Shown piece by piece: positions 1-7,211 of a stretch of 64,000 nt of DNA; position 1 is the stretch's first letter; each line of letters starts with the position of its first letter. The position numbers and the translations under genes are program-made. The notes beneath the pieces were generated by a model. It saw only the letters and a list, made by a program, of their open reading frames with translations. It had not been told where the DNA came from and made no database searches. Origin of the DNA: JACDAN01 sp035535195 (lineage in GTDB: Bacteria; Actinomycetota; Thermoleophilia; Gaiellales; Gaiellaceae). The DNA is taken from contig DATLQK010000075.1 in NCBI GenBank assembly GCA_035535195.1, forward strand, positions 1 through 64,000. The letters are read 5' to 3'.

Positions 1-244
1 AGATGCGGCCGCGGTTTCGCTCTACCTCTGCCTCGCCTCTCAGGAAGAGTCGATCCCGCCGGGCGAGCACGACCGTCGCGACGAGGGGGCCGAAGATCCC
101 GGCCGTGAACGCGACAACGAAGGCGGCCCACCCGTAGTCCGCGCCATCGGCCTCGCGGGCGGCGATCCCGGCCAGGAACAGCCCCAGCAACGGCATCAGC
201 CCGATCACCAGGGTCTCGCGTATCGGGGTTCCAGCTCGCGCCAT
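1..244 (-). CDS. Two-TM small membrane protein, 3' end outside window
   Basis: The frame runs from an ATG at 244 to the window edge, giving 81 codons with no stop. It reads MARAGTPIRETLVIGLMPLL and continues with two hydrophobic stretches at about residues 11-28 and 40-61, followed by a charged cytoplasmic-type tail (RRDRLFLRGEAEVERNRGR). No family is recognised. A CAGGCT hexamer lies 6 bases before the ATG (complement of 251-256), a weaker version of the -10 motif seen before many genes here. No Shine-Dalgarno sequence is visible. Confidence 0.6.
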   Translation of the reverse strand, partial: MARAGTPIRETLVIGLMPLLGLFLAGIAAREADGADYGWAAFVVAFTAGIFGPLVATVVLARRDRLFLRGEAEVERNRGRI

Positions 245-349
245 GGCCGGAGCCTGCCGGACGGGGAGAAGGCGGTCCTCGGATTGGTCACGCGCCGGCG
301 CGGGAAGACCAACCCGGGCAGAGGGTGAACGATGACATGGAGGTTTTGC

Positions 350-586
350 ATGGCTGACACAAAGACACGGGCGACGACGAATCGGAGCGGTGTCGCAAAG
401 AGCGTGCGAGGGACCGCAAGTGCAGTCGGCGAGAAGACGACGGGAGCCGTCGGGTCGCTCGTCGGCATCCTGACGGGCGGCCTCGTGATCGCTGCGGCTG
501 GCGGGTTCGCCGTCGGCGTCGCGGTCGGAGCCGTGGCCGGACGCCTGTCGACACCGCAGCCGCCGCGCTGGCAGGTGTGGCGCTAG
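350..586 (+). CDS. Small Gly/Ala-rich single-TM protein (78 aa)
   Basis: The start at 350 was chosen over the ATG at 332 because a GGAGG sits at 339-343, six bases upstream of it. The protein begins MADTKTRATTNRSG with a basic, Thr/Ser-rich N terminus. It then has one glycine/alanine-rich hydrophobic segment at about residues 36-65, ending in a short Pro-rich tail (LSTPQPPRWQVWR). It resembles small membrane or stress proteins in composition only, and no family is recognised. A perfect hairpin follows the stop. Confidence 0.6.
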   Translation: MADTKTRATTNRSGVAKSVRGTASAVGEKTTGAVGSLVGILTGGLVIAAAGGFAVGVAVGAVAGRLSTPQPPRWQVWR

Positions 587-597
587 TCGCGGGGAGG

Positions 598-615
598 TTC
601 TCCGCGGGCGGAGAA
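598..615 (+). terminator. Hairpin after the 78-aa gene, possible terminator
   Basis: TTCTCCGC at 598-605 and GCGGAGAA at 608-615 form a perfect 8-bp inverted repeat with a GG loop, 12 bases after the stop at 584-586. No T-run follows, so it is at best a U-less terminator of the kind common in GC-rich actinobacteria. Confidence 0.35.
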
Positions 616-676
616 GAGGTCGACCAGAGGTAGTAGCCGCGACGGGGCGCGAGCGCGCCAACCGGGATCGCGGTCA

Positions 677-749
677 AGGCGCATACGGGATTCGAACCCG
701 TGCTACCGCCGTGAGAGGGCGGCGTCCTAGGCCACTAGACGAATGCGCC
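677..749 (-). tRNA. tRNA-Glu (anticodon CUC)
   Basis: On the minus strand the acceptor arms GGCGCAT (749-743) and ATGCGCC (684-678) pair perfectly. The anticodon arm is CCGCC-CTCTCAC-GGCGG, which places CUC as anticodon. The T loop is TTCGAAT between ACGGG and CCCGT. No 3' CCA is encoded, since the bases after the acceptor stem read TTG. A TAGACT hexamer (complement of 760-765) lies 10 bases before the 5' end and fits a -10 element giving a very short leader. CUC reads GAG, the preferred Glu codon in this DNA. Confidence 0.95.
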
Positions 750-789
750 GAGAGGCATAAGTCTAGCGAGGGCCGGGTAGGGCGACCGC

Positions 790-1041
790 ATGGGCCTTCT
801 CGACCGTTTGCTGGGGCGGAAACCTGACGACGAGCCGACTGCCGCCCGGCAGGAGGGGGACCCGACGGTGCTGAACCGCGATGACGATCCGCGCGGCGGG
901 ACGCAGAGCGACGAGTACCGCCACGCAGACCCGCGCGAGGTGGTCGAGGATGGCGGTGTGGCGATGAGTGGGCCCGGCGGAGCGCCGCAGGAAGGGCTGT
1001 CGGTCGAGGAACGTCGCGAGCGAGATCGGGAAACCGACTGA
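790..1041 (+). CDS. Small acidic hydrophilic protein (83 aa), unknown function
   Basis: The ATG at 790 opens MGLLDRLLGRKPDDEPTAAR, and the rest is highly charged and low in hydrophobics (DDDPRGG, VEERRERDRETD). It has no membrane segment or cysteine. The MGLLDRLLGRK opening is a short amphipathic stretch, and the rest is probably disordered. A TAGGGC hexamer 6 bases upstream resembles the local -10 motif, and no Shine-Dalgarno sequence is present. It could be a small cytosolic stress or regulatory protein, but nothing in it supports a function. Confidence 0.5.
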   Translation: MGLLDRLLGRKPDDEPTAARQEGDPTVLNRDDDPRGGTQSDEYRHADPREVVEDGGVAMSGPGGAPQEGLSVEERRERDRETD

Positions 1042-1079
1042 ATCCCGCACGGATCTTCGCTCTTTAGACTCCCGCGCCC

Positions 1080-1682
1080 ATGGCTGTGCGAACGGAGCGG
1101 CAGACGGACCGTCGCCGCCAGATCCTCGGAGCGGCGGTGAAGGTCTTCGCCGCGAAGGGCTTCCACGCAGCCCGCGTCGGTGACATCGCCGAGGAGGCCG
1201 GCGTCGCGTACGGCCTCGTCTACCACTACTTCAGCTCGAAGGACGAGCTGCTCGAGACGATCTTCCGCTCGACCTGGACGGACATGCTCGCGCGGGTCCG
1301 CGAGGTCGAGGCGGCCGGGGTTCCCGCCATCGAGGCGGTGCGGCAGGTGACCGCGCTGCTGCTCCGGACCTGGCGGCGCGATCCCGATCTCGTCCGCGTG
1401 CTCGTCCGCGAGGTGACGCGGGGCCCGCACGTCCAGCACGAGATTCAGGAGATCTCCGACGCGATGGAGGCGCTAGAGAACATCGTCCGCCGGGGCCAGG
1501 AGACGGGAGAGTTCCAGGCGGAGCTCGACCCGCAGCTCGCGGCGGTCGTCTTCTACGGGGCGCTCGACGAGGTGCTCACGAGCTGGGTGCTCGGCCAGCT
1601 TCCCGACCGGGACGAGGACATCGCACGCGCTGAGCGCGACGTCGTATCGCTCCTGACCGGCGGGTTGCGGGCGCCTAGCTGA
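1080..1682 (+). CDS. TetR/AcrR family transcriptional regulator (200 aa)
   Basis: The N-terminal helix-turn-helix (about residues 12-58) has the TetR pattern: RRQILGAAVKVFAAKGF, VGDIAEEAGVAYGLVYHYF and then SSKDELLETIF. The helical C-terminal half (60-195) is the ligand and dimer domain. Length is normal. GLVYHYF with a long C-terminal helix bundle recalls FadR/YsiA-type fatty-acid regulators, but no ligand can be assigned. It converges on the aquaporin gene, their stops overlapping by 8 bases, so the aquaporin is not an obvious divergent target. A TAGACT at 1065-1070 lies 9 bases before the ATG. Confidence 0.9.
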   Translation: MAVRTERQTDRRRQILGAAVKVFAAKGFHAARVGDIAEEAGVAYGLVYHYFSSKDELLETIFRSTWTDMLARVREVEAAGVPAIEAVRQVTALLLRTWRRDPDLVRVLVREVTRGPHVQHEIQEISDAMEALENIVRRGQETGEFQAELDPQLAAVVFYGALDEVLTSWVLGQLPDRDEDIARAERDVVSLLTGGLRAPS

Positions 1683-2418
1683 GCGCTGTGTCGCCGGGAC
1701 GGGGCTCTTCGACCCCGGTCTCGGGGGGCCCGACGACAGCGGGGGCGACTGGCCGCAGGTAGAGGAACTCGTATGCGACGGCCGCGATCACACCGCCGGC
1801 GAAGGGGCCGACGTACCAGATCCAGAAGTCGTTCCAGTGGTTTGAGATCAGCTCGGGGCCGAAGGCCCGGGCCGGGTTCATCGCCGCGCCGGTGAGCGGG
1901 CCGCCCATCAGGACGTCGACGGTGATCGTGAGGCCGATCCCGAGGCCGGCGATCGACTTGAATGTGCCGCGCGGGTCGGCGGCGGTGGCGAAGAAGACCC
2001 AGACGAGGAAGAAGGTCAGGATCGCCTCGATCACGAGGCCCGCCTCCGGCTGGATCCCCGGGCCGAGTCCCGGCGCGCCCAGTGTGCCCTCCTGATCCGA
2101 CGGGAAGACCCAGCGGAGGATGGCGGCGGCCGCGGCGGCGCCGGTGAACTGCACCGCCCAGTAGACGACCGCCAAGAGCGGCGCGATCCGGCCGGTGACT
2201 AGGAACCCCAGCGTGATGGCCGGGTTGAAGTGCCCGCCGGAGATGTGACCGACGGCCGAGACCATCACGGCGATGATCACGCCGTTCGCGAGCGCGATCC
2301 CGACGACGCCCGGCTCCGGGAGGGGGCCGGCCGACATCACCGCGCCCGCGCCGATGAAGATGAGCGCGAAGGTGCCGATGAACTCGGCGATCCCTCGCCG
2401 CAGGGGGTCGGCTAGCAC
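1675..2418 (-). CDS. MIP-family aquaporin (247 aa)
   Basis: This is a six-helix water or small-solute channel of the plasma membrane. Both family signatures are present: GGHFNPAITLG (Asn about 65) and GAAMNPARAFGPEL (Asn about 181, selectivity Arg about 184). NPARAFGP rather than NPARDFGP favours a water channel over a glycerol facilitator. The N terminus carries the typical AEFIGTFALIFIGAGAV first helix, and a charged C-terminal tail follows the last helix. The start is GTG at 2418, and TAGGCT (complement of 2426-2431) lies 7 bases upstream with no Shine-Dalgarno, suggesting a leaderless mRNA. It is convergent with the TetR gene. Confidence 0.93.
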   Translation of the reverse strand: MLADPLRRGIAEFIGTFALIFIGAGAVMSAGPLPEPGVVGIALANGVIIAVMVSAVGHISGGHFNPAITLGFLVTGRIAPLLAVVYWAVQFTGAAAAAAILRWVFPSDQEGTLGAPGLGPGIQPEAGLVIEAILTFFLVWVFFATAADPRGTFKSIAGLGIGLTITVDVLMGGPLTGAAMNPARAFGPELISNHWNDFWIWYVGPFAGGVIAAVAYEFLYLRPVAPAVVGPPETGVEEPRPGDTALS

Positions 2419-2425
2419 GCGCGGG

Positions 2426-2431
2426 AGCCTA
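2426..2431 (-). promoter_or_regulatory. -10 element (TAGGCT) of leaderless aquaporin gene
   Basis: TAGGCT on the minus strand is separated by 7 bases from the GTG at 2418, so the predicted transcription start coincides with the start codon. No -35 TTGACA-like box is apparent. Confidence 0.55.
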
Positions 2432-2636
2432 TCGTTCCCGACGGACGGCCGGGCAGGCCTGTGCGGCGACTTTTGGAAACGGGCCGGTCGGCCTATTGAG
2501 CGGACGGCGGGGCCATGTCATCGTCCGCGCGGATGGAGCGGGAGGGGTTCTCAAGACCAAGCTGTTCGTTGCGGCGAGCTTCAGCGTTGCGTGCGTGCTC
2601 GCCGTCGCGCTGCTCGGCGCGGCAGCCTGAGCGACG

Positions 2637-2663
2637 AAAAAAGGCCGCAAATGGCGCCTTTTG
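2637..2663 (-). terminator. Rho-independent terminator of tRNA-Gln
   Basis: AAAAGGC (2639-2645) and GCCTTTT (2656-2662) pair as a 7-bp stem with a 10-base loop. Read on the minus strand the stem ends in a run of T (complement of 2637-2642), 8 bases after the tRNA-Gln 3' end. Confidence 0.75.
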
Positions 2664-2670
2664 CTCAAGG

Positions 2671-2741
2671 CTGCGGGGCTAGGATTCGAACCTAGACTAC
2701 TCGGTCCAGAGCCGAGCGTCCTACCATTAGACGACCCCGCA
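2671..2741 (-). tRNA. tRNA-Gln (anticodon CUG)
   Basis: The acceptor stem TGCGGGG (2741-2735) pairs with CCCCGCA (2678-2672), with discriminator G at 2671. The anticodon arm CTCGG-CTCTGGA-CCGAG gives CUG, reading CAG. The T loop TTCGAAT is flanked by CTAGG and CCTAG. No CCA is encoded. A TACAAT (complement of 2753-2758) sits about 11 bases upstream of the 5' end as a -10 candidate, and an intrinsic terminator follows. Confidence 0.95.
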
Positions 2742-2765
2742 ACGGGGCTCGGATTGTAGCCGCTC

Positions 2766-3419
2766 TCAGGCGAGCCTCCGGTACAGCGAGAAGGGCGCGA
2801 ACGAGTAGAACGCGAGAAAGACGGTGTTGATCGCCATGGTCGCGAGCCACGCTCCGATCACGCCACCGATCACCCAGTAGCCGAGGATCACGGGGATCGC
2901 GACGAGCGCCAGGCCGATCAGCGTCAGGAGCGCGAAGATGGCCAGCACCCGGCCGGTGCGGCCACGGACGAGGTCGTTCGAGCGGGCGAGCGCAACGCGC
3001 CAGGGCGAGCGTTCGAGCACGATCAGCGGCACGACGAGCGCCCAGCGGGCCATCAGGATCAGCCCGGGCACGACGAAAGCGAGGGTGCCGAGCAGGATGC
3101 CGACGGTCGTGACGAGCGCGGAGAGGACGAGGTCGGCGAGTCGGTCCTTCGTGTGCCGGTAGGGGTCGGTGGCGCTCTCGTCGCCGCTGGCGACGTCGTG
3201 GATCACGGCGCCGATGATCCACGGGAAGGCGACGAGGGTGAGGCTGGAGGACCCCACGACCCAGACCACCCAGGCGCCGCCGCCGCGCGACGAGAACTCG
3301 GGGTCGAGCAGGGCGAGCGCGAGCTCGAGCGGCGCGAGCACGAGCCCGACGATCAGCAGCGTCCGCCAGAAGCGGGAAAGGAACAGCCGCCAGCTCTCCC
3401 GCACCACGTCACCGACCAT
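2766..3419 (-). CDS. Polytopic membrane protein (217 aa), GPDPase-membrane-domain-like
   Basis: From ATG 3419 the protein reads MVGDVVRESWRLFLSRFWRT and then has about five or six hydrophobic helices, including VVGSSSLTLVAFPWIIGAVI, TVGILLGTLAFVVPGLIL and ILGYWVIGGVIGAWLATM. The central segment WALVVPLIVLERSPWRVALARSNDLVRG resembles the membrane domain linked to bacterial glycerophosphodiesterases (YciC/GlpQ-membrane type), where a conserved ALxRSxxLVRG loop follows a VPLIVLE helix. No catalytic domain is attached. Its upstream region contains the palindromic repeat pair. It lies downstream of the ABC exporter on the same strand but 167 bases away, so a shared transcript is possible, not shown. 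Confidence 0.7.
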   Translation of the reverse strand: MVGDVVRESWRLFLSRFWRTLLIVGLVLAPLELALALLDPEFSSRGGGAWVVWVVGSSSLTLVAFPWIIGAVIHDVASGDESATDPYRHTKDRLADLVLSALVTTVGILLGTLAFVVPGLILMARWALVVPLIVLERSPWRVALARSNDLVRGRTGRVLAIFALLTLIGLALVAIPVILGYWVIGGVIGAWLATMAINTVFLAFYSFAPFSLYRRLA

Positions 3420-3444
3420 TGTGGCCAGGTTCGACGGACCTGGC

Positions 3445-3488
3445 GCCGGGCCTTTACGGGACCAGGTCCCGTTAAGAAGCGCGACCAG
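3445..3488. repeat. Palindromic repeat unit, copy 1
   Basis: A 44-bp unit contains the near-perfect 17-bp palindrome ACGGGACCAGGTCCCGT (3456-3472; 8-bp arms and one central base), followed by TAAGAA and GCGACCAG. It is about 90% identical to the unit at 3520-3564. Confidence 0.8.
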
Positions 3489-3519
3489 CCGTGGCTCTGT
3501 TGTGCGGCCGCGGCGGCTT

Positions 3520-3564
3520 GCCGGGCCGCTTACGGGACCAGGTCCCGTTAGGAAAGGCGACCAG
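3520..3564. repeat. Palindromic repeat unit, copy 2
   Basis: A 45-bp direct repeat of the unit at 3445-3488 has the same 17-bp palindrome (3532-3548) and the same flanks GCCGGGCC and GCGACCAG, with only a few differences. Both copies lie between the ABC exporter stop and the start of the 217-aa membrane protein. A REP-like element, tandem operator or strong bidirectional hairpin are all possible. Confidence 0.8.
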
Positions 3565-3586
3565 AAGCCGCACGAAACTGAGCCGA

Positions 3587-5392
3587 TCAGGCGACGTCGG
3601 CGGCCCAGTCGCCGTAGAGCGCGGTATACAGGCCCTGGCGGGCCATGAGCTCGTCGTGTGTCCCCTGCTCGACGATCTTCCCGTGCTCCAGCACGACGAT
3701 CAGGTCGGCGCCGCGGATCGTCGAGAGCCGATGGGCGATCACGAACGCCGTGCGGCCGGAAAGGAGCGTTCGCAGCGCCCGCTCGATCTTCCGCTCGGTG
3801 CCGATGTCCACGGACGACGTCGCCTCGTCGAGGATCAGGATCCGCGGATCGGCGAGCAGCGCCCGCGCGAAGGCGACGAGCTGGCGCTGCCCGAGCGAGA
3901 GGCGCGAGCCCCGCTCCTGGACGTCGGTCTCGTAGCCGTCCTCGAGCCGCAGGATGAAGTCGTGTGCGCCGACCGCCGTCGCCGCCGCGCGGATCTCCTC
4001 GTTCGTCGCGTCCGGCCGGCCGAAGGCGATGTTGTCGCGCACCGATCCGGCGAAGAGGAATCCCTCCTGCGGGACGATCCCGAGCTGCCGCCGCAGCGAC
4101 GCCTGCGTGACGTCCCTGAGGTCGGTGCCGTCGATGGTGATCCGCCCCTCGACGGGGTCGTAGAACCGGGCGAGCAGCTTCGCGATCGTCGACTTCCCGG
4201 CGCCGGTGTGGCCGACGAGCGCGACCGTCGTCCCGGCCGGGACGTCGAGGTCGATCCCGTGCAGCACCTCCGGCCCCGTTCCGTACGAGAACCGGAGCGC
4301 CTCCAGTGAGACGTCGCCCTCGATCCGGCCGAGCTCGCGCGCGCCCGGCCGGTCCTCGACCTCGGGCTCCTCGTCGAGCACGTCCATGATCTTGTCGAGC
4401 GCGGCCACGGCGGCCAGGAACGTGTTGTAGAGCTGCGAGAGCTGCTGGACGGGGTCGAAGAAGTTCGAGACGTAGAGGATGAAGGCGAAGAGCGTGCCGA
4501 CGGTCAGGTCGCCGCCGGCGAGCAGGTAGCCGCCGTACCCGAGCACGACCGCAGTCGCCGCCGACGAGAGGAAGTCGACGAACGGGAAGTAGACGCCGCT
4601 GTTCACCACCGTCTGGTGGTTCGCCGACCGGTAGTGCTCGTTCACCTCGCGGAAGTGCCGCCGGCGCGACGACTCGCGCGTGAACGACTGGATCACACGC
4701 ATGCCGGCGATGTCCTCGGCGAGCGTGGCCGTCACGAGACCGAGCCGCTCTCGCACCGCCCGATAGGCGCGGGTGCTCCGCACGCGGAAGATCGCCGTTC
4801 CGATCGCCATCGCCGGAACCACCGACAACGTCGCGAGTGCCAGTCTCCAGTCGAGCAGGAACAGGACGACGGCGGACCCGACCAGGATCAGCGTGTTCTG
4901 GACAAGCGTGGTGACTCCGTCCGTGACGAGCTGGTCGAGCGCATCGACGTCGTTCGTGAGCCGGCTGATGATCACGCCGGCGCGGTTCCGCTCGTAGAAA
5001 CCCAGAGACAAGCCCTGGAGGTGCTTGAAGAGCCGGTTCCGGAGGTCGGCGAGGACCCGCTCGCCCGTCCAGCCCGTGAAGTAGGTCTGCGCGGCCGACG
5101 TGACGAGGTTCGCGAGACCCGCGACGAGGAACAACGCCACGATCACCGCGAGCGCGTGCAGGTCCTGCTGGCGGATCCCGTCGTCGACCGCGAGCTTCGC
5201 GAGGTAGGGCGGGACGAGTGCGGTCAGTGTGGCCGCCAGCAGCGACACGACCGCCAGCGTCGTCCGCAGCTTGTACGGCGCCGTCAGCCGCGCCAGGGTC
5301 GAGACGCGGCGCGCCGTCCGCTGCCACGACCAGTCCTCGACCTTCGCGTCGCGCTGTGCGGAGAGGTAGGAGCCGGGCTGCCAGACCTTCAC
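3587..5392 (-). CDS. ABC exporter subunit, TMD-NBD half-transporter (601 aa)
   Basis: An N-terminal six-helix transmembrane domain (about residues 40-330) precedes an ATPase domain with Walker A GHTGAGKST, Walker B ILILDEATSSVD (catalytic Glu kept) and H-loop VIAHRLS. The signature loop reads LSLGQRQ instead of LSGGQ, so this subunit carries the altered signature of a heterodimeric exporter. The start is GTG 5392, which overlaps the upstream partner stop as GTGA, implying translational coupling and 1:1 assembly. The family exports drugs, lipids or peptides, and the substrate cannot be read from sequence. Confidence 0.93.
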   Translation of the reverse strand: MKVWQPGSYLSAQRDAKVEDWSWQRTARRVSTLARLTAPYKLRTTLAVVSLLAATLTALVPPYLAKLAVDDGIRQQDLHALAVIVALFLVAGLANLVTSAAQTYFTGWTGERVLADLRNRLFKHLQGLSLGFYERNRAGVIISRLTNDVDALDQLVTDGVTTLVQNTLILVGSAVVLFLLDWRLALATLSVVPAMAIGTAIFRVRSTRAYRAVRERLGLVTATLAEDIAGMRVIQSFTRESSRRRHFREVNEHYRSANHQTVVNSGVYFPFVDFLSSAATAVVLGYGGYLLAGGDLTVGTLFAFILYVSNFFDPVQQLSQLYNTFLAAVAALDKIMDVLDEEPEVEDRPGARELGRIEGDVSLEALRFSYGTGPEVLHGIDLDVPAGTTVALVGHTGAGKSTIAKLLARFYDPVEGRITIDGTDLRDVTQASLRRQLGIVPQEGFLFAGSVRDNIAFGRPDATNEEIRAAATAVGAHDFILRLEDGYETDVQERGSRLSLGQRQLVAFARALLADPRILILDEATSSVDIGTERKIERALRTLLSGRTAFVIAHRLSTIRGADLIVVLEHGKIVEQGTHDELMARQGLYTALYGDWAADVA

Positions 5393-7176
5393 GACGCCGC
5401 CTCCGCTCGGGCCTCGATCCGCTCCGCGAACTCGCGCTCGAGCAGGCCGTGCTCGTAGATCTCGCGGTACACGGCGCTCCGCTCCAGCAGCTCCTCGTGC
5501 GTGCCGCGCGCGGCGATCCGGCCGCGATCCAGCACCACGAGCTCGTCGGCGAGCGCCAGCGTCGAGAGCCGGTGGGCGATGATGATCGTCGTCCGGCCCG
5601 CCATCGCCTGGCGGAAGCCGAGTCGAATCCGCGCCTCGGTCGTTGCGTCCACCGAGGCCGTGGCGTCGTCGAGGATCAGGATCCGCGGGTCGACGATCAG
5701 GGCCCGCGCGATCGCGATCCGCTGCCGCTGCCCGCCGGAGAGCGTGATCCCGCGCTCGCCGATCACCGTGTCGTAGCCCTCCGGCAGAGCCTCGATGAAC
5801 TCGTCGGCCTGCGCCAGGCGAGCCGCGCCGCGGATCTCCTCGTCCGTCGCGTCCGGTCGCCCGAAGGCGATGTTCTCCCGCACCGGCGCCGAGAAGAGGA
5901 ACGGGTCCTGCGCCACGATGCCGATCTCCCGGCGCAGCGAGACGACCTGGACGTCGCGCACGTCGACGCCGTCGACCGTGAGCCGCCCCTCAGTCACGTC
6001 GTAGAACCGAGGCACGAGCGAGGCGAGCGTCGTCTTGCCGGAGCCGGTGTGGCCGATCAGCGCGACCGTCTTCCCGGGCTCGAGCTCCAGGTCGATCCCC
6101 TCGAGCACCGGCCGCTTGGGGTCGTAGCCGAACGAGACCGACTCGAACCGGACACGGCCCTCGCCGCGCGGAAGCTCGACGGCTCCGGGCGCGGCCGAGA
6201 CGTGCTCGGGCTCGTCCATGATCTCGAAGATCCGCTCGCCGGACGCCGTCGCGCGCTGCGCCTGGCCGATCCACATGCCGAGCATCCGCAGCGGCATCAC
6301 GAGCATCACCACGAGGACGTTGAAGGTGATGAACCCGCCGAGGCTGAGCGAGCCGTGCACGACCATCCGGCCGCCGAGGAGCAGCACGATCGCCTGGGCG
6401 AACAGCGGGAGGAACGAGAGCAGCGGGACGTAGGTCGCTCGCTGGCGGTTGGCGTCAACACTGCGCGCGAACACCGCGTCCGACCGCCGCCCGAACTCCT
6501 CGCTCCGCGTCGGCTCCTGCGCGAACGACTTCACGACGTGGACGCCCACGATGCTCTCCTGGGCCACCGTCGCTACGTCGGCCATCTTCTGCTGCACGTC
6601 TCGCAGGACCGGGTGCGACACGGTCGAGTAGCGGTAGGCCACGACGACGATCAGCGGTGTCACAGCCGTGGCCGCGAGCGCCAGCTGCCAGTCCAGCACG
6701 AACATCACGATCGTCACTCCGACGATCGTCATCACATGCTGGAAGAAGAAGATCAGGCCGTAGCCGAGGAAGAAGCGGACCGACTGGAGGTCCACCGTCG
6801 CACGCGACATCAGCTGCCCGGTCTGGTGGCTGTCGTAGAAGCGGAACGAGAGCCGCTGGAGCTTCGCGTAGAGCGCGTTCCGCATGTCGAACTCCACGCC
6901 GAGCGCCTGGCGCCCGGAAATCAACCGGCGGCCGACCATCAGCAGCGACCTGATCGCGCCGGCCACCAGCACCGCGAGGCCGACCAGCCAGATCTCGCGC
7001 GTTCCGCCCGATTGGACGGCGCGCTGGAGGCCCTCACCGGTCAGGAACGCGATCAGGACTGCCGCGCCCTGCGAGGCGACGGCGAGGATGACCGAGACGA
7101 CGAGCGACCACTTGTACGGTTTCAGAAAGCCGAGCAGGCGAAGGAACGTCCGCCGGTAGGTGGGCGTCTCAGGCAC
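5389..7176 (-). CDS. ABC exporter subunit, partner half-transporter (595 aa)
   Basis: This is a transmembrane domain (about residues 20-310) plus an ATPase with Walker A GHTGSGKTT, canonical signature LSGGQRQRIAIARAL and H-loop IIAHRLS. Walker B reads ILILDDATASVD, with Asp where the catalytic Glu should be. Together with the LSLGQ of the 601-aa partner this gives one consensus and one degenerate ATP site, the arrangement known from TM287/288, BmrCD and TmrAB. GTG 7176 is the start, and TAGATT (complement of 7183-7188) lies 6 bases upstream with no Shine-Dalgarno, so this is the first, probably leaderless gene of the pair. Confidence 0.93.
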   Translation of the reverse strand: MPETPTYRRTFLRLLGFLKPYKWSLVVSVILAVASQGAAVLIAFLTGEGLQRAVQSGGTREIWLVGLAVLVAGAIRSLLMVGRRLISGRQALGVEFDMRNALYAKLQRLSFRFYDSHQTGQLMSRATVDLQSVRFFLGYGLIFFFQHVMTIVGVTIVMFVLDWQLALAATAVTPLIVVVAYRYSTVSHPVLRDVQQKMADVATVAQESIVGVHVVKSFAQEPTRSEEFGRRSDAVFARSVDANRQRATYVPLLSFLPLFAQAIVLLLGGRMVVHGSLSLGGFITFNVLVVMLVMPLRMLGMWIGQAQRATASGERIFEIMDEPEHVSAAPGAVELPRGEGRVRFESVSFGYDPKRPVLEGIDLELEPGKTVALIGHTGSGKTTLASLVPRFYDVTEGRLTVDGVDVRDVQVVSLRREIGIVAQDPFLFSAPVRENIAFGRPDATDEEIRGAARLAQADEFIEALPEGYDTVIGERGITLSGGQRQRIAIARALIVDPRILILDDATASVDATTEARIRLGFRQAMAGRTTIIIAHRLSTLALADELVVLDRGRIAARGTHEELLERSAVYREIYEHGLLEREFAERIEARAEAAS

Positions 7177-7211
7177 CGTCAGAATCTAGCCGCGGCCAGG
7201 CGCGTGGCCGC

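Noticed and set aside
2766..5327. An 853-codon minus-strand frame joining ABC-transporter DNA to the 217-aa membrane protein
   Set aside because: Only its last 217 codons code for a recognisable membrane protein. The rest is the out-of-frame shadow of the 601-aa transporter subunit.
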